From Candidatus Hadersleviella danica (GTDB taxonomy: Bacteria > Chloroflexota > Anaerolineae > Promineifilales > Promineifilaceae): a stretch of DNA of 64,000 nt. The position numbers were made by a program, and so were the translations under genes. This document shows positions 1 through 8,389 of the stretch, in pieces; the stretch's first letter is position 1, and the number at the start of each line of letters is the position of its first letter. The notes under the pieces are model-generated. The model was not told the origin of the DNA and did not search any database. It worked only from the letters and a program-made list of their open reading frames with translations. Location: positions 62,001-126,000 of the forward strand of contig JADJSZ010000005.1 in assembly GCA_016711405.1 (NCBI GenBank), read 5' to 3'.

Positions 1-58
1 TCTCAGTGCGGTTTACTCGTTTCTTAGTGCGGTTTATTCATTATTAGAGCCTCAACGT

Positions 59-150
59 GTCATTCCGAACGAAGTGAGGAATCCCTAGAGCGTCCCATTG
101 CTCTCGAGTTGGCTTAGGTTTTAGGGATTCCTCACTTCGTTCGGAATGAC
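59..150. repeat. 29-bp inverted repeat, MITE/REP-like
   Basis: Arms at 59-87 and 122-150 are perfect reverse complements (core CATTCCGAACGAAGTGAGG) separated by 34 nt. It would fold into a long hairpin downstream of the minus-strand tsaB gene and could end its transcript, although no T-run follows. Similar cores occur as dispersed repeats in many bacterial genomes. No coding potential is seen. Confidence 0.85.
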
Positions 151-213
151 AAACTAACAAGTTATTTGCGCGGCAATGTACTACCTATCCCTATCTCTCG
201 TCTCTATCTTTGA

Positions 214-861
214 TTAGTAGTTTGGAACAACCAAAGCCGCCTCGGCCGTTTGCCCTTTGCGGTAGCGGAGCCATGCGTTTTGGGCGAGCAGGGCGGCGCG
301 GCGGATGTTTTGAGCGGGGGGCAGGATGTGAAACTGCTTGCCCGCGTGGCGCATCAGCTTGGCCGCTTCGGCCGTGATTTCGCCAACAAAGGTGGTGGGG
401 GTGGTCAGGCTGGGGAGGAGTTCTTCCCATGTCGTGTTGTGGGGGTCGGCCGTCATAGCCCAGCCCTGTTTTTGCCAGCCATAAGGGGCAAGGGTGATGC
501 GGGTGCGCCCCGCTTCGATAACGGCCATGAGTTGCCCCGTGACTTGGCTACGGTCGGCCGAGGCGGCCGTTAAATCGAGGGTGTTCATGCCAAACAGGGG
601 CAAATGATGAGCCAAGGCCAGCCCTTTGGCCACGGCCAGCCCAATGCGCAGGCCCGTGTAGGAGCCGGGGCCAAGGGTGACGGCGATGGCGTGGAGGTCG
701 GCCGTGGTGAGTTCGGCACGGCCGAGCATTTGCTGGATGGCGGGCACGAGTTCGATGGTTTGGGTGTTGTGCGAACGCCAGCCTTGCTCGGCTAAAACGG
801 CCGTGCCATCATAAAGAGCCAGCCCCAGCCAGCGGGTCGCAGTGTCTAATGCAAGAATCAT
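214..861 (-). CDS. tsaB: tRNA threonylcarbamoyladenosine biosynthesis protein TsaB
   Basis: The 215-aa product matches TsaB, the inactive-homologue partner that binds TsaD in cytoplasmic synthesis of t6A at position 37 of ANN-decoding tRNAs. The N-terminus ILALDTAT is the first strand of the ASKHA fold, and residues 64-80 (GPGSYTGLRIGLAVAKG) are the family signature. Length is normal for the family and the frame is intact. It lies directly downstream of tsaE on the same strand, separated only by a tandem-repeat spacer, so co-transcription is likely. The fold, signature and neighbour agree, so the call is firm. Confidence 0.95.
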   Translation of the reverse strand: MILALDTATRWLGLALYDGTAVLAEQGWRSHNTQTIELVPAIQQMLGRAELTTADLHAIAVTLGPGSYTGLRIGLAVAKGLALAHHLPLFGMNTLDLTAASADRSQVTGQLMAVIEAGRTRITLAPYGWQKQGWAMTADPHNTTWEELLPSLTTPTTFVGEITAEAAKLMRHAGKQFHILPPAQNIRRAALLAQNAWLRYRKGQTAEAALVVPNY

Positions 862-948
862 AGGGGAGTGGTTAGTGGTTAGTGGCGAGTGGTTAGTGAG
901 TCGTCCTCATTCACAATTAGCGATTCACCATTCACAATTCACAATTTT
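862..948. repeat. STRR-type heptamer repeats between tsaE and tsaB
   Basis: Degenerate 7-nt units read GTTAGTG GTTAGTG GCGAGTG GTTAGTG, followed by a second family built on TTCACAA/TTCACCA. No gene is present. The same two unit families recur near 11045, 11635, 16705 and 17155. Confidence 0.8.
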
Positions 949-1449
949 TCACCCGCCAAACGCATCTTGCCGAAATGTATCGAGCAGGGTTTGGTGGCGG
1001 GGGCCAACGGCCGTGAAGCGCAAGGCACGGCGCATGGTGTTGACATACTCGAGTTCAATGGTCAGGCGATTGTCGGGCAAAACGGTGTTGATGCGCTCCC
1101 ACCATTCAATCATCACCGCACTGGGAGAGCCAAATATGTCTTCGAGGCCGAGCGTTTCCGCTTCGTAAGCACTGGTCAGCCGATAGCAATCTAAATGGTA
1201 GAGGGTGAGTTTGTCTTGGGTGCGTGGGTATTGGTTGACGAGGGTGAAGGTGGGGCTGGTAACGCGCAGGGCGGTGCCCCAACCACGGCCGATGCCCCGC
1301 GCCAAGGTCGTCTTGCCTGCCCCCAGTTCACCCGTCAGGCAGAGCAAATCCCCCGCATGGAGCAATTGCCCCAGCCGAACGCCCAGCCGCTCTGTTTGCT
1401 CGGCACTGGTGCTAGTAAATTCAAGGACATTCGGTTTCAGAATCGCCAT
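949..1449 (-). CDS. tsaE: tRNA t6A biosynthesis ATPase TsaE
   Basis: TsaE is the P-loop ATPase that drives turnover of the TsaBD t6A complex. Residues 40-48 (GELGAGKTT) are the Walker A motif. The conserved segment VTSPTFTLVNQY and the motif YHLDCYRL follow, as in the YjeE/TsaE family. I chose the ATG at 1449 (MAILKP, 166 aa) because the 13 codons upstream of it are encoded by a GTTATTC-type tandem repeat. Length then fits the family. Upstream of tsaB in the same direction, it forms a tsaE-tsaB pair. Confidence 0.95.
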   Translation of the reverse strand: MAILKPNVLEFTSTSAEQTERLGVRLGQLLHAGDLLCLTGELGAGKTTLARGIGRGWGTALRVTSPTFTLVNQYPRTQDKLTLYHLDCYRLTSAYEAETLGLEDIFGSPSAVMIEWWERINTVLPDNRLTIELEYVNTMRRALRFTAVGPRHQTLLDTFRQDAFGG

Positions 1450-1672
1450 AATACCCACGAATAACGAATAACAAGTAACGAATAACATCCCTTATAGTAC
1501 CCCAAGATTATACTCACCCTTTCTAATCGTGGTATTATTCCCCCGCTGGTGGATACATCAACCACAAAGGGTTTAATAGTGTAATGGTGTATTCGTGTAT
1601 TGGCCTATTCAGTACACCAATAGACCAATACACCAATAAACGAATACACCACTAGACTAACACACCCCTTAT
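1450..1672. repeat. Two tandem-repeat blocks in the tsaE / phosphoesterase divergent spacer
   Basis: At 1450-1490 heptamers of the ATAACGA type occur. At about 1580-1672 octamers of the CACCAATA type occur on both strands and form an imperfect hairpin. This is the divergent region between tsaE and the metallophosphoesterase gene, so promoters must lie among these repeats. I see no convincing -35/-10 pair. Confidence 0.7.
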
Positions 1673-1707
1673 TTTTATAAACCACCAGTGGCAATCGCGA
1701 GCAACGT

Positions 1708-2439
1708 ATGCGCATTTTGGTCATTTCTGACATACACGCCAATTTGGCCGCCCTTGAGGCGGTTTTGGCGGATGCAAAAGGGGACTGGGACAAAATCTGG
1801 TTCTTGGGCGACCTTATCGGGTATGGGCCTGACCCTAACGAATGTGTGGCTCTGTTGCGTGAGCATGACCCGATTGCGCTTTCGGGGAACCATGATTGGG
1901 CTATTTTAGGGAAGCTAGACATCCAACATTTTAACCAAGATGCGCGGAATGCGGTGTTGTGGGCACAGCGGGTGATTAACGCTGATAGCCGCGCCTATTT
2001 GGATAGCCTGCCGCCGATTAGTGCGGAAGGGCCGTTTACACTGGCCCATGCCAGCCCACGCCACCCTGTGTGGGAGTATATTTTGGATAGGGGCACGGCC
2101 GCTGTCAATTTCGCCTTCTTCGAGTCCCCCTTTTGCCTTGTGGGGCACACCCATGTGCCCATTCTCTACGCCGAAGCCTCGGCCGAGCATGTGGAAGTCC
2201 ACCCCCCCGTTTACAATGCGCCCCTCATCCTCAGCGACGATTTGCGCTGTATCATCAACCCCGGCAGTGTCGGCCAGCCCCGCGATTCTGACCCACGAGC
2301 TTCGTATGCCCTGCTCAATTTGGTCAACATGACATGGGAGTATCGCCGAGTGGAGTATGATGTGGCCCGCACCCAAATGCGAATGCGCCGCCACGGCCTT
2401 TCGGAGCGGTTGGTAGCCCGACTGGAATACGGCTGGTAG
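1708..2439 (+). CDS. Calcineurin-like metallophosphoesterase (YfcE/MJ0936-like)
   Basis: A 243-aa two-metal phosphoesterase. Metal ligands appear in the expected order: D8-x-H10 (SDIH), D35 (LGDLIGYG), N61-H62-D63 (SGNHD), then a His in AHASPRHP and the closing GHTH motif (VGHTHVP). The LIGYGPDPNE segment is typical of the cytosolic subgroup often annotated as phosphodiesterase or diadenosine-tetraphosphatase-like. The substrate cannot be deduced. The first ATG opens directly into the catalytic strand (MRILVISDIH), so the start is secure. It is monocistronic, diverging from tsaE and followed by the valS leader. Confidence 0.9.
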   Translation: MRILVISDIHANLAALEAVLADAKGDWDKIWFLGDLIGYGPDPNECVALLREHDPIALSGNHDWAILGKLDIQHFNQDARNAVLWAQRVINADSRAYLDSLPPISAEGPFTLAHASPRHPVWEYILDRGTAAVNFAFFESPFCLVGHTHVPILYAEASAEHVEVHPPVYNAPLILSDDLRCIINPGSVGQPRDSDPRASYALLNLVNMTWEYRRVEYDVARTQMRMRRHGLSERLVARLEYGW

Positions 2440-2714
2440 GAGAGAATTATTGGTTATTTGTTATTGGGTGATGATTGGGGGAGTAACCAATAACAAATTT
2501 TTGCCATTTTCAGGAACAAGTCTGAATAGTTACTAGCGCATCTTGCCTTGACATGTGTTCGGCCGTGTGGCTATACTTTCCTTAACCTAAAAACATATCC
2601 CAAAAACAGTGATTGGGAAGAGTAAGCGGCCGATTACCTGCCAGAGAATGGGGTCACAGGCTGGAAGCCCCACCAGCAAAACGCCGCCGAACGTCGCCCA
2701 TGAGTTGTATGGTT

Positions 2715-2786
2715 GAAGGGTATAGAGGTGTAATCGTATATTGGTCTAATCAATATACCCCTACACCAATATACAAATAGACCCTA
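2715..2786. repeat. Octamer-repeat hairpin inserted in the valS T-box leader
   Basis: Units of the TACACCAA / GACCAATA type on opposite strands form an imperfect hairpin between the stem-I/specifier part and the T-box. The same family occurs at 1580-1672 and 39800-39872, where no riboswitch exists, so it is an insertion rather than part of the conserved T-box architecture. Confidence 0.75.
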
Positions 2787-2865
2787 TCGGGTACGCCCGT
2801 TACAGCGTTCAAGTGTCAAAGCCTTGTGCTTTGGAACTAAGGTGGTACCGCGTGAGCAACTTTTT

Positions 2866-2900
2866 AACGCTCTCGTCCTTAGCTGGATGAGGGCGTTTTT
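2866..2900 (+). terminator. T-box intrinsic terminator
   Basis: Arms 2866-2878 and 2885-2897 pair with two wobble positions around a 6-nt loop and are followed by a T-run (GTTTTT). Competition with the T-box antiterminator is the expected switch for valS. Confidence 0.85.
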
Positions 2901-2905
2901 ATTTG

Positions 2906-2990
2906 AGCTGGTCAGCATTTCAGCTTGTCAGCTAGTCAGCTTTTTGGCTGACTGGCTGAATTGCTGACCAGCTGACTAGCTGAATTGCTG
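2906..2990. repeat. CAGCTAGT-type octamer repeats just upstream of valS
   Basis: Repeats built on GCTAGTCA / GCTGACCA run right up to the valS ribosome-binding site and can fold into a hairpin. They contain an in-frame TTG that would extend ValS by six codons; that start is rejected. Confidence 0.7.
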
Positions 2991-3002
2991 AGAGGCTTCA
3001 CT

Positions 3003-5678
3003 ATGAACGAAATGTCGAAAACCTATGACCCAGCGGGGGTGGAGAGCCGGTTGTATGCGTGGTGGGAGCAGAAGGGGTGGTTTAAGCCCGAGTGCCGCCC
3101 GGATGATGCGGAGCCGTTTGTGATTGCCATCCCGCCGCCAAATGTGACGGGGGAGTTGCACATGGGGCACGCCATGTTTGTGGCCTTGGAAGATTTGATG
3201 ATTCGCCGTGCCCGGATGCAGGGCAAGGCGGCGCTGTGGGTGCCGGGCACAGACCATGCGGGCATCGCCACCCAGTTGCAGGTGGAGAAGATGCTCATCC
3301 AAAACGGCACCTCGCGGCAGGAAATCGGCCGTGAGGAGTTTTTGGACGCGACGTGGGAGTGGAAGGGCAAGTATGGCGGGGCGATTACCAAGCAGATGCG
3401 CGGCTTGGGAGCCTCGGCCGATTGGTCGCGGGAGCGGTTTACGCTGGATGAGGGGCTGTACGAGGCGGTGCTGGAGGCGTTTGTGCGCTTGCACCGCATG
3501 GGCCTGCTCTACCGGGGCGAACGGCTGGTGAATTGGTCGCCGGGGTTGCAAACGGCCGTGTCTGACCTCGAGGTGGAGACGGCCGAAGAAGCGGCCTTGC
3601 TCTACTTCTTCAACTACCCCGTGGTGGGCGGCGGGTTTATCCCCGTGGCCACGACGCGCCCCGAGACGATTTTGGGGGATACGGCCGTGGCGGTGCATCC
3701 CGAGGACGAGCGGTTCCAGCAATATATCGGCCAGATGGCGGAAGTGCCCATGCTCGGCCGTCAGATTCCCATCATTGCCGATGAGTACGTGGACAGGGAA
3801 TTTGGCACGGGGGCGCTCAAAATCACGCCTGCCCACGACCACAACGACTTTGAGATTGGGCAACGGCACGGGCTGGCTTTGGTGAACGTGATGAACAAGG
3901 ATGCCAGCATGAACGAAAATGCGGGCAACTACCAAGGCTTGAGCCGCGAAGAATGCCGCGACAAGTTGTGGGCGGACATGAAAGCTGATGGGCTGACCAT
4001 CCGCGAAGAGCCGTATATGCGCCAAACGCCGCGTAGCCAGCGGGGTGGCGAAATCATCGAGCCACTTTTGAGCAAGCAATGGTTTGTGGATGTGGAACCG
4101 ATGGCCAAAATGGGTCTAGAGGCAGTGCGCTCGGGGCGGGTGCGGATTGTGCCCGAGCGGTTTGGCAAGGTGTGGGAAAATTGGCTGACCAACATCAAGC
4201 CGTGGTGCATTAGCCGCCAGCTCTGGTGGGGGCATCGCATCCCCGTGTATTATGTCAACGGGAATGAGGAGCAGTTTGTGGTGGCTAAGAGCACGGCCGA
4301 GGCTTATGCCATCGCCCACAAAAAATATGGGGCGGATGTGACGCTGGAGCAAGACCCCGACGTGTTGGACACGTGGTTCTCGAGTGGGTTGTGGCCATTT
4401 AGCACACTGGGCTGGCCGAACGACACGGCCGACCTGCGCCGCTTCTACCCCACCAGCGTGATGGAAACGGGCTACGACATCCTCTTCTTTTGGGTGGCGC
4501 GCATGGTGATGATGGGCTTGTTGTTCACCAACGACATTCCCTTCCACACCATTTATCTGCACGGTTTGGTGCGGGATGAGAAGGGGCGCAAGATGAGCAA
4601 GACGCTGGGCAATGTGACCGACCCGCTGGATGTGGTGTGGGAATATGGCACGGATGCGTTGCGCTTTACCCTGCTGACGAGCGGCACGCCGGGGCAAGAC
4701 CTGAATCTTTCGCTGGAGCGGGTGGCCAGCAACCGCAATTTTGGCAACAAAATTTGGAACATGGCGCGGTTCATCATCAAAAATTTGGAGAAGGTGCGCC
4801 CCGAGGACAAGCCATCTGCGCCCGACTACACGATTGCTGACCAGTGGATTTTGCACCGGCTGACCGAGATAACTGGGCACGCCAATCGGCTGTTTGATGG
4901 GTATCTGTTTGGGGAGGCGGGGCGGCAGATTAACGACTTTTTGTGGGGGGATTTTGCGGATTGGTATGTGGAGACGGCCAAAGTGCAACTAGCGGAAGGG
5001 GGCGCACAGGCGTGGACCACCATGAGTGTATTGGTGCAGGTGTTGGATGCCGCCCTGCGCCTGCTCCACCCCTTCATCCCGTTTGTGACGGAGGAGACGT
5101 GGCAACAGTTGAAGGCGGCCGTGGACGGCGCGGGGCTGGATTTGGCCATTGGCTGGGGGGAGGCGCTCATCGTGGCCGATTGGCCGACGGGTGGGGCAGA
5201 GTACCCCGAAGCGGCGGCCGATTACGAGCGATTGCAGGAGGTGGTGAAAGCCATCCGCAATGCGCGGGCGGAGGCGAATGTGCCGCCGAGTAAGGTGATT
5301 GCGGCCGTGATTGGGGGGGAGAAGGCGGCCGTGCTAGAACCGTTGCGCCCTGTGTTGGCCTCCCTCGCCCGGCTGGATGAGGCGGGGCTGGTGGTGGATG
5401 GGCAAGCGGCCGTGCCCGATAACTGCCTGACGTTGCCGCTGGGGGATATTACCATCTATTTGCCGCTGGCGGGGATGGTGGATGTGGCGAAGGAGCGGGA
5501 GCGGTTGGAGAAGGAGTTGGCGGAGACGGAGGCGCAGTTGGCGCGGGTGACGGGCTTGTTGGAGAGTCCGTTTGCGGGGAAGGCGCCAGCGGCCGTGGTG
5601 CAGAAGGAGCGGGATAAGCAGGGGTTGCTGGCGGCCGCGCGGGATGAGATTGTGGCGAGGTTGGTGGGGCTGGGATAG
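3003..5678 (+). CDS. valS: Valyl-tRNA synthetase
   Basis: The 891-aa class Ia synthetase attaches valine to tRNA-Val. The HIGH-type motif is H53-M-G-H56 and the KMSKS-type motif KMSKT lies near residue 530. The editing (CP1) insertion with TTRPETILGDTAVAVHPED lies between them. A C-terminal charged coiled coil (KERERLEKELAETEAQL) is the usual ValS arm. I chose ATG 3003, seven nt after AGAGG at 2991-2995; the TTG six codons upstream lies in repeat DNA. The frame is intact over its whole length. Regulation is by the valine T-box directly upstream. Confidence 0.98.
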   Translation: MNEMSKTYDPAGVESRLYAWWEQKGWFKPECRPDDAEPFVIAIPPPNVTGELHMGHAMFVALEDLMIRRARMQGKAALWVPGTDHAGIATQLQVEKMLIQNGTSRQEIGREEFLDATWEWKGKYGGAITKQMRGLGASADWSRERFTLDEGLYEAVLEAFVRLHRMGLLYRGERLVNWSPGLQTAVSDLEVETAEEAALLYFFNYPVVGGGFIPVATTRPETILGDTAVAVHPEDERFQQYIGQMAEVPMLGRQIPIIADEYVDREFGTGALKITPAHDHNDFEIGQRHGLALVNVMNKDASMNENAGNYQGLSREECRDKLWADMKADGLTIREEPYMRQTPRSQRGGEIIEPLLSKQWFVDVEPMAKMGLEAVRSGRVRIVPERFGKVWENWLTNIKPWCISRQLWWGHRIPVYYVNGNEEQFVVAKSTAEAYAIAHKKYGADVTLEQDPDVLDTWFSSGLWPFSTLGWPNDTADLRRFYPTSVMETGYDILFFWVARMVMMGLLFTNDIPFHTIYLHGLVRDEKGRKMSKTLGNVTDPLDVVWEYGTDALRFTLLTSGTPGQDLNLSLERVASNRNFGNKIWNMARFIIKNLEKVRPEDKPSAPDYTIADQWILHRLTEITGHANRLFDGYLFGEAGRQINDFLWGDFADWYVETAKVQLAEGGAQAWTTMSVLVQVLDAALRLLHPFIPFVTEETWQQLKAAVDGAGLDLAIGWGEALIVADWPTGGAEYPEAAADYERLQEVVKAIRNARAEANVPPSKVIAAVIGGEKAAVLEPLRPVLASLARLDEAGLVVDGQAAVPDNCLTLPLGDITIYLPLAGMVDVAKERERLEKELAETEAQLARVTGLLESPFAGKAPAAVVQKERDKQGLLAAARDEIVARLVGLG

Positions 5679-5683
5679 GGAGG

Positions 5684-5760
5684 ATAGAGTGTAGAGATAG
5701 AGATAGAGGGGACTTGGTGGGCTGAAGTATTGTGTTCCATCTATCTCTCATTTTTTTGCT
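5684..5760. repeat. GATAGA-type repeat pair after valS
   Basis: Units AGAGATAGAGATAGAG and, on the opposite strand, CTATCTCTC flank a short loop and give a hairpin behind the valS stop. The same family occurs at about 180-210, 46407-46489 and 63070-63150. Confidence 0.65.
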
Positions 5761-5824
5761 CTACTCTTATGCCCTGTGGTATTATTTGCCTATATCCCCC
5801 CTGATAGCTTCGGCGAAAGGGTGC

Positions 5825-5848
5825 GAGGCCGTCCGTAAGGGCGGCCTC
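5825..5848 (+). other. GC-rich hairpin in the leader of the NYN-domain gene
   Basis: Arms 5825-5834 and 5839-5848 pair over ten positions (one G-U) around a GTAA tetraloop. It lies 21 nt before the TTG start of the NYN gene, with a GGAGG site in between. No T-run follows, so it is not a classical terminator; it may be a leader structure. Confidence 0.55.
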
Positions 5849-5868
5849 TGTGTTTATTGGAGGTTTCG

Positions 5869-6483
5869 TTGAAAACAAATATCTACGTGGATGGGTTTAA
5901 CCTCTATTATGGGGCTTTGAAGGGTACGCCATATCGTTGGTTGGATATTGCCAAACTGGGACGCATCATGTTGCCCCAGGATGATATCTACTAGATAAAA
6001 TACTTTACGGCTCTAGTTAATCCACGGCCGACTGACCCAGATCAGGCAACCCGTCAAAAAACGTATTTGCGAGCCTTGGAGACAACTCCCAACATCGAAA
6101 TTATTTATGGGCATTTTTGACCCATGAGGTAATGATGCCTCTGGCTCCACCTAAAAGTGGATATGCCAAAGTGATTAAAACCGAGGAAAAGGGTTCTGAT
6201 GTCAACCTTGCCCTTCATCTGTTAAGCGATGGGTATAAAAAAACGCCTATGATACGGCGGTGGTTGTTTCCAATGATTCTGATTTGCTTTTGCCCATTCA
6301 ATTTGTCAAGAAAGAGTTGGGCAAGACAATTGTTTGTTGAACCCACAGAAGCACCTGAGCAGGGTATTGATTGCAAATGTAGATTTTGTGAAGAATATCC
6401 GCCAAGGAACATTGTCGAAATGCCTTTTTCGACTTCATTGCATGATTCCGCAAGGTGCATTTACCAAACCTTCGGGGTGGTAA
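5869..6483 (+). pseudogene. Degraded NYN-domain (LabA/DUF88-like) protein
   Basis: Translation starts at a TTG five nt after GGAGG and opens with NIYVDGFNLYYGAL, the first PIN-like strand of NYN-domain putative RNases. It continues with KYFTALV, RQKTYLRAL and IEIIYGHF. The frame is broken by TAG at 5992 and by a lost T near 6114. After that THEVMMPLAP and EKGSDVNLALHLL follow, then further shifts lead to AVVVSNDSDLLLP, VDFVKNIR and GAFTKPSGW before TAA at 6481. The order and all conserved blocks of the family are present. At least four lesions, one of them a substitution stop, suggest genuine decay rather than sequencing error alone. Confidence 0.8.
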
Positions 6484-6521
6484 ATGGGGATGAGATTGTG
6501 GCGCGGTTGGGGCTGTAAATC

Positions 6522-6557
6522 AAAACGGCCGTGTTCCTCCCAGAACACGGCCGTTTT
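6522..6557. terminator. CGGCCG-centred bidirectional terminator hairpin
   Basis: Perfect 15-bp arms 6522-6536 and 6543-6557 begin with AAAA and end with TTTT, so it works in both directions. It lies between the NYN remnant (plus) and the HNH nuclease gene (minus). Confidence 0.85.
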
Positions 6558-6569
6558 GTTGGAATGGGC

Positions 6570-7302
6570 TTAGCCTTTCCTTCTTTGTTCCTGAACGATT
6601 TGGGTCAAAACTTCTTTGACAAACTCTGGCAAACTTAATCCTGCCTCGGCCGCGTCTTGTTTTAGCACTTCATATTCCGCTACCTCTTGCCCTTGCCACA
6701 ACAAATCTACCCGCCGTACTTGGTGCATAGCCACATGAGTGTAATTCTCGGGAAACGCCCAATAGCAAGTAAGACATACTTCTCGATTTTTCTCGTTCAG
6801 CCAATTCTGGCAATGTCTGCAAGACCACGACTTGGCTCGATTAGCCGACCCGCAGAGAAGCATGAAATTATCGGGGTTTAGCTCGGCCGAATCGCCTGCA
6901 ATTTCATAGGGAATTCGATGGTCAATTTGCAACTCCCGCTCATCCATTTTTTTCAAGGTAAATAAAACATCTTGCCCCATACTTCTCGAGCAATTGCTCT
7001 TTGATTGTTTTAGATAGCCCCGTGCGGCCGTCAAAACGGCGAAACCTCACTTTGGATGGGTCGGCGAAGCGATACGCGGCAATTTTGCGCCCATCGGAGC
7101 CTATCACGCGGAAGGTTTCAAGGGGTATCCCGTTCTCCCGCACATCTCGGGCGGCACGGGGCGGGTGATTATACCCATACAAGGTTTTGAGTTCTTCGGT
7201 TGTAATGTGCCCATACTCGAGAATATGGTTGATGACCGTTTTGGGACGTTTGGCCGTGATGGATGCACACAACTCAAGAAATTCAGGGGGATATTGGCTC
7301 AT
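6570..7302 (-). CDS. HNH-type type II restriction endonuclease (one frameshift)
   Basis: The N-terminal part (MSQYPPEFLELCASITAKRP) resembles the DNA-binding half of a family of HNH restriction enzymes, with GYNHPPRAARDVRENGIPLE inside. The HNH part reads LQIDHRIPYEIAGD, then NPDNFMLLCGSANRAKSWSC and a Cys cluster (CRHC, CLTC), probably a structural zinc site. The halves are in different frames: a run of seven T at 6947-6953 (plus strand) is one too long, which looks like a homopolymer indel. The start overlaps the end of the methylase gene by 20 nt, suggesting coupled translation. Recognition sequence unknown. Confidence 0.85.
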
Positions 7303-8252
7303 AAGGCGAATGGGCTTCCAGCAAACTCATCTGAGAAGCAACGGGGCGGCGATAGTGGGTGCGCGGCCGTGCGTTGACTTCCTCGGCAAGTGGTTTGGAT
7401 AAATAGAGCGACTCAAAGGTCACATCTTGGCGGCCGAGCAACGTTGCCTGCGATGATCTACCCGCCTCAATTTCCACATGAGTCAAATTGAGAGAGGCAG
7501 GGAGTGGTTGGCCGTATTGCTGGTCTCCCAAGCGGCCGTCGTAACTAATTAAATAACGAACCCCCCGTTTATTTAACTCCTCCAAAGCTATGACAAAGCC
7601 ATCAAATGAGATACCTGTGAAATAACGAGCATCTCGCTCCCCGCAAACACCTTGATAGGGGGGATCCATATAGACAATATCGCTAGGCTGGCATTGGGCT
7701 AACACCTCCCGATAATCCACGGCAGTGATGCGAGTGTTGCCCTTCAATAATTTAGAGATATTAAAAATGTTTTCGCGCATTGTTTCAGGGCGTGTCCCTA
7801 ACCGTCGCTTATCAGGGCTTTGGTTAAACAATCCTTCTGAGTTATAGCGCACAGAACCTTTGACACAACGCGCCAAAAGATAAAGCAGAAATTTAGCTTC
7901 ATTGGTGTGGTTAAACTCTTGTCGAATTTGGTAATAGTGTTCGAGGGCCTTTTCGGGGTCGTTGAGCCACATCGTTTGCAAAATGGGCGATTGTTTCAGG
8001 CTGATTGATAATCAAATCAAGCAATTCGGCGAGGGGTTTGTTGTAATCGTTTAGCCAGTATTTATTGGCACGACCTCTGGCCGCGCAGGCAATGGAAAGG
8101 GCGGCCGAGCCAGAAAATGGCTCAACCAGCCGCATGGCTTTGGGGGGCAGGTATTGCAAAATGACCCCCGCAAGAGCGCGTTTGCTACCTTGGTATTGGA
8201 ATGGTTGGGGGATTTTCATGGTGGAGGGCAGTTTTTTTAAGAGATTGTTCAA
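7283..8252 (-). CDS. D12-class DNA N6-adenine methyltransferase (one frameshift)
   Basis: The modification partner of the HNH nuclease. The N-terminal motif QYQGSKRALA and VEPFSGSAALSIA form the S-adenosylmethionine site, and DIVYMDPPYQGVCG carries the DPPY catalytic motif of N6-adenine methylases. A frame change near 7980-8000 separates ETIAHFAND from MWLNDPEKALEHYYQIRQEF; one indel restores a single product of about 320 aa. The start is either TTG 8252 or ATG 8219 (MKIPQPF). Order M then R with overlapping ends is typical of type II systems. It is Dam-like in fold, but the target site is unknown. Confidence 0.88.
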
Positions 8253-8389
8253 TGCAGGATTGCTATGTTAGGGCAAAGTGTAACAGAGGGGGATGGGGTG
8301 TCAAGCGATGGGGCGCATGAATGGGGGTTGCACGGCCAAATATAGAAACACCACCCGCCCAATTTAAGCGGCCAACACCTTCACTTTGT

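Larger units (their letters stand above)
2611..2901 (+). promoter_or_regulatory. T-box leader of valS (valine-responsive)
   Basis: The T-box AACTAAGGTGGTACCGCG lies at 2835-2852 and is followed by a terminator. Upstream, the AGAGA stretch at 2643-2647 and GGCTGGAAGCC nearby fit stem I. The segment GAACGTCGCCCATGAGT resembles the specifier-loop/stem-III boundary and places codon GTC (Val) at 2693-2695, matching the downstream valS. Known mechanism: uncharged tRNA pairs with the specifier and the T-box, favouring antitermination. The specifier assignment is inferred by alignment from memory; the T-box itself is unmistakable. A tandem-repeat hairpin sits inside the leader. Confidence 0.9.

Noticed and set aside
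1580..1672. Possible CRISPR array in the direct repeats
   Set aside because: Units are 7-8 nt, degenerate, with no spacers. They are STRR-like tandem repeats; no cas gene is present.
4640..4840. Small plus-strand ORFs inside valS and other genes with Pro/Arg-rich translations
   Set aside because: Out-of-frame readings of conserved genes; typical of high-GC coding DNA.
2976..4988. Long minus-strand ORFs (367 and 290 codons) opposite valS
   Set aside because: They are shadows of valS caused by GC-rich codon structure. No family similarity, low-complexity His/Arg/Pro-rich translations, no ribosome-binding site.
5990..6120. Selenocysteine/pyrrolysine readthrough of TAG and TGA in the NYN gene
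   Set aside because: The next frame continues the homology after the TGA, showing an indel. The TAG has no special context; decay is simpler.
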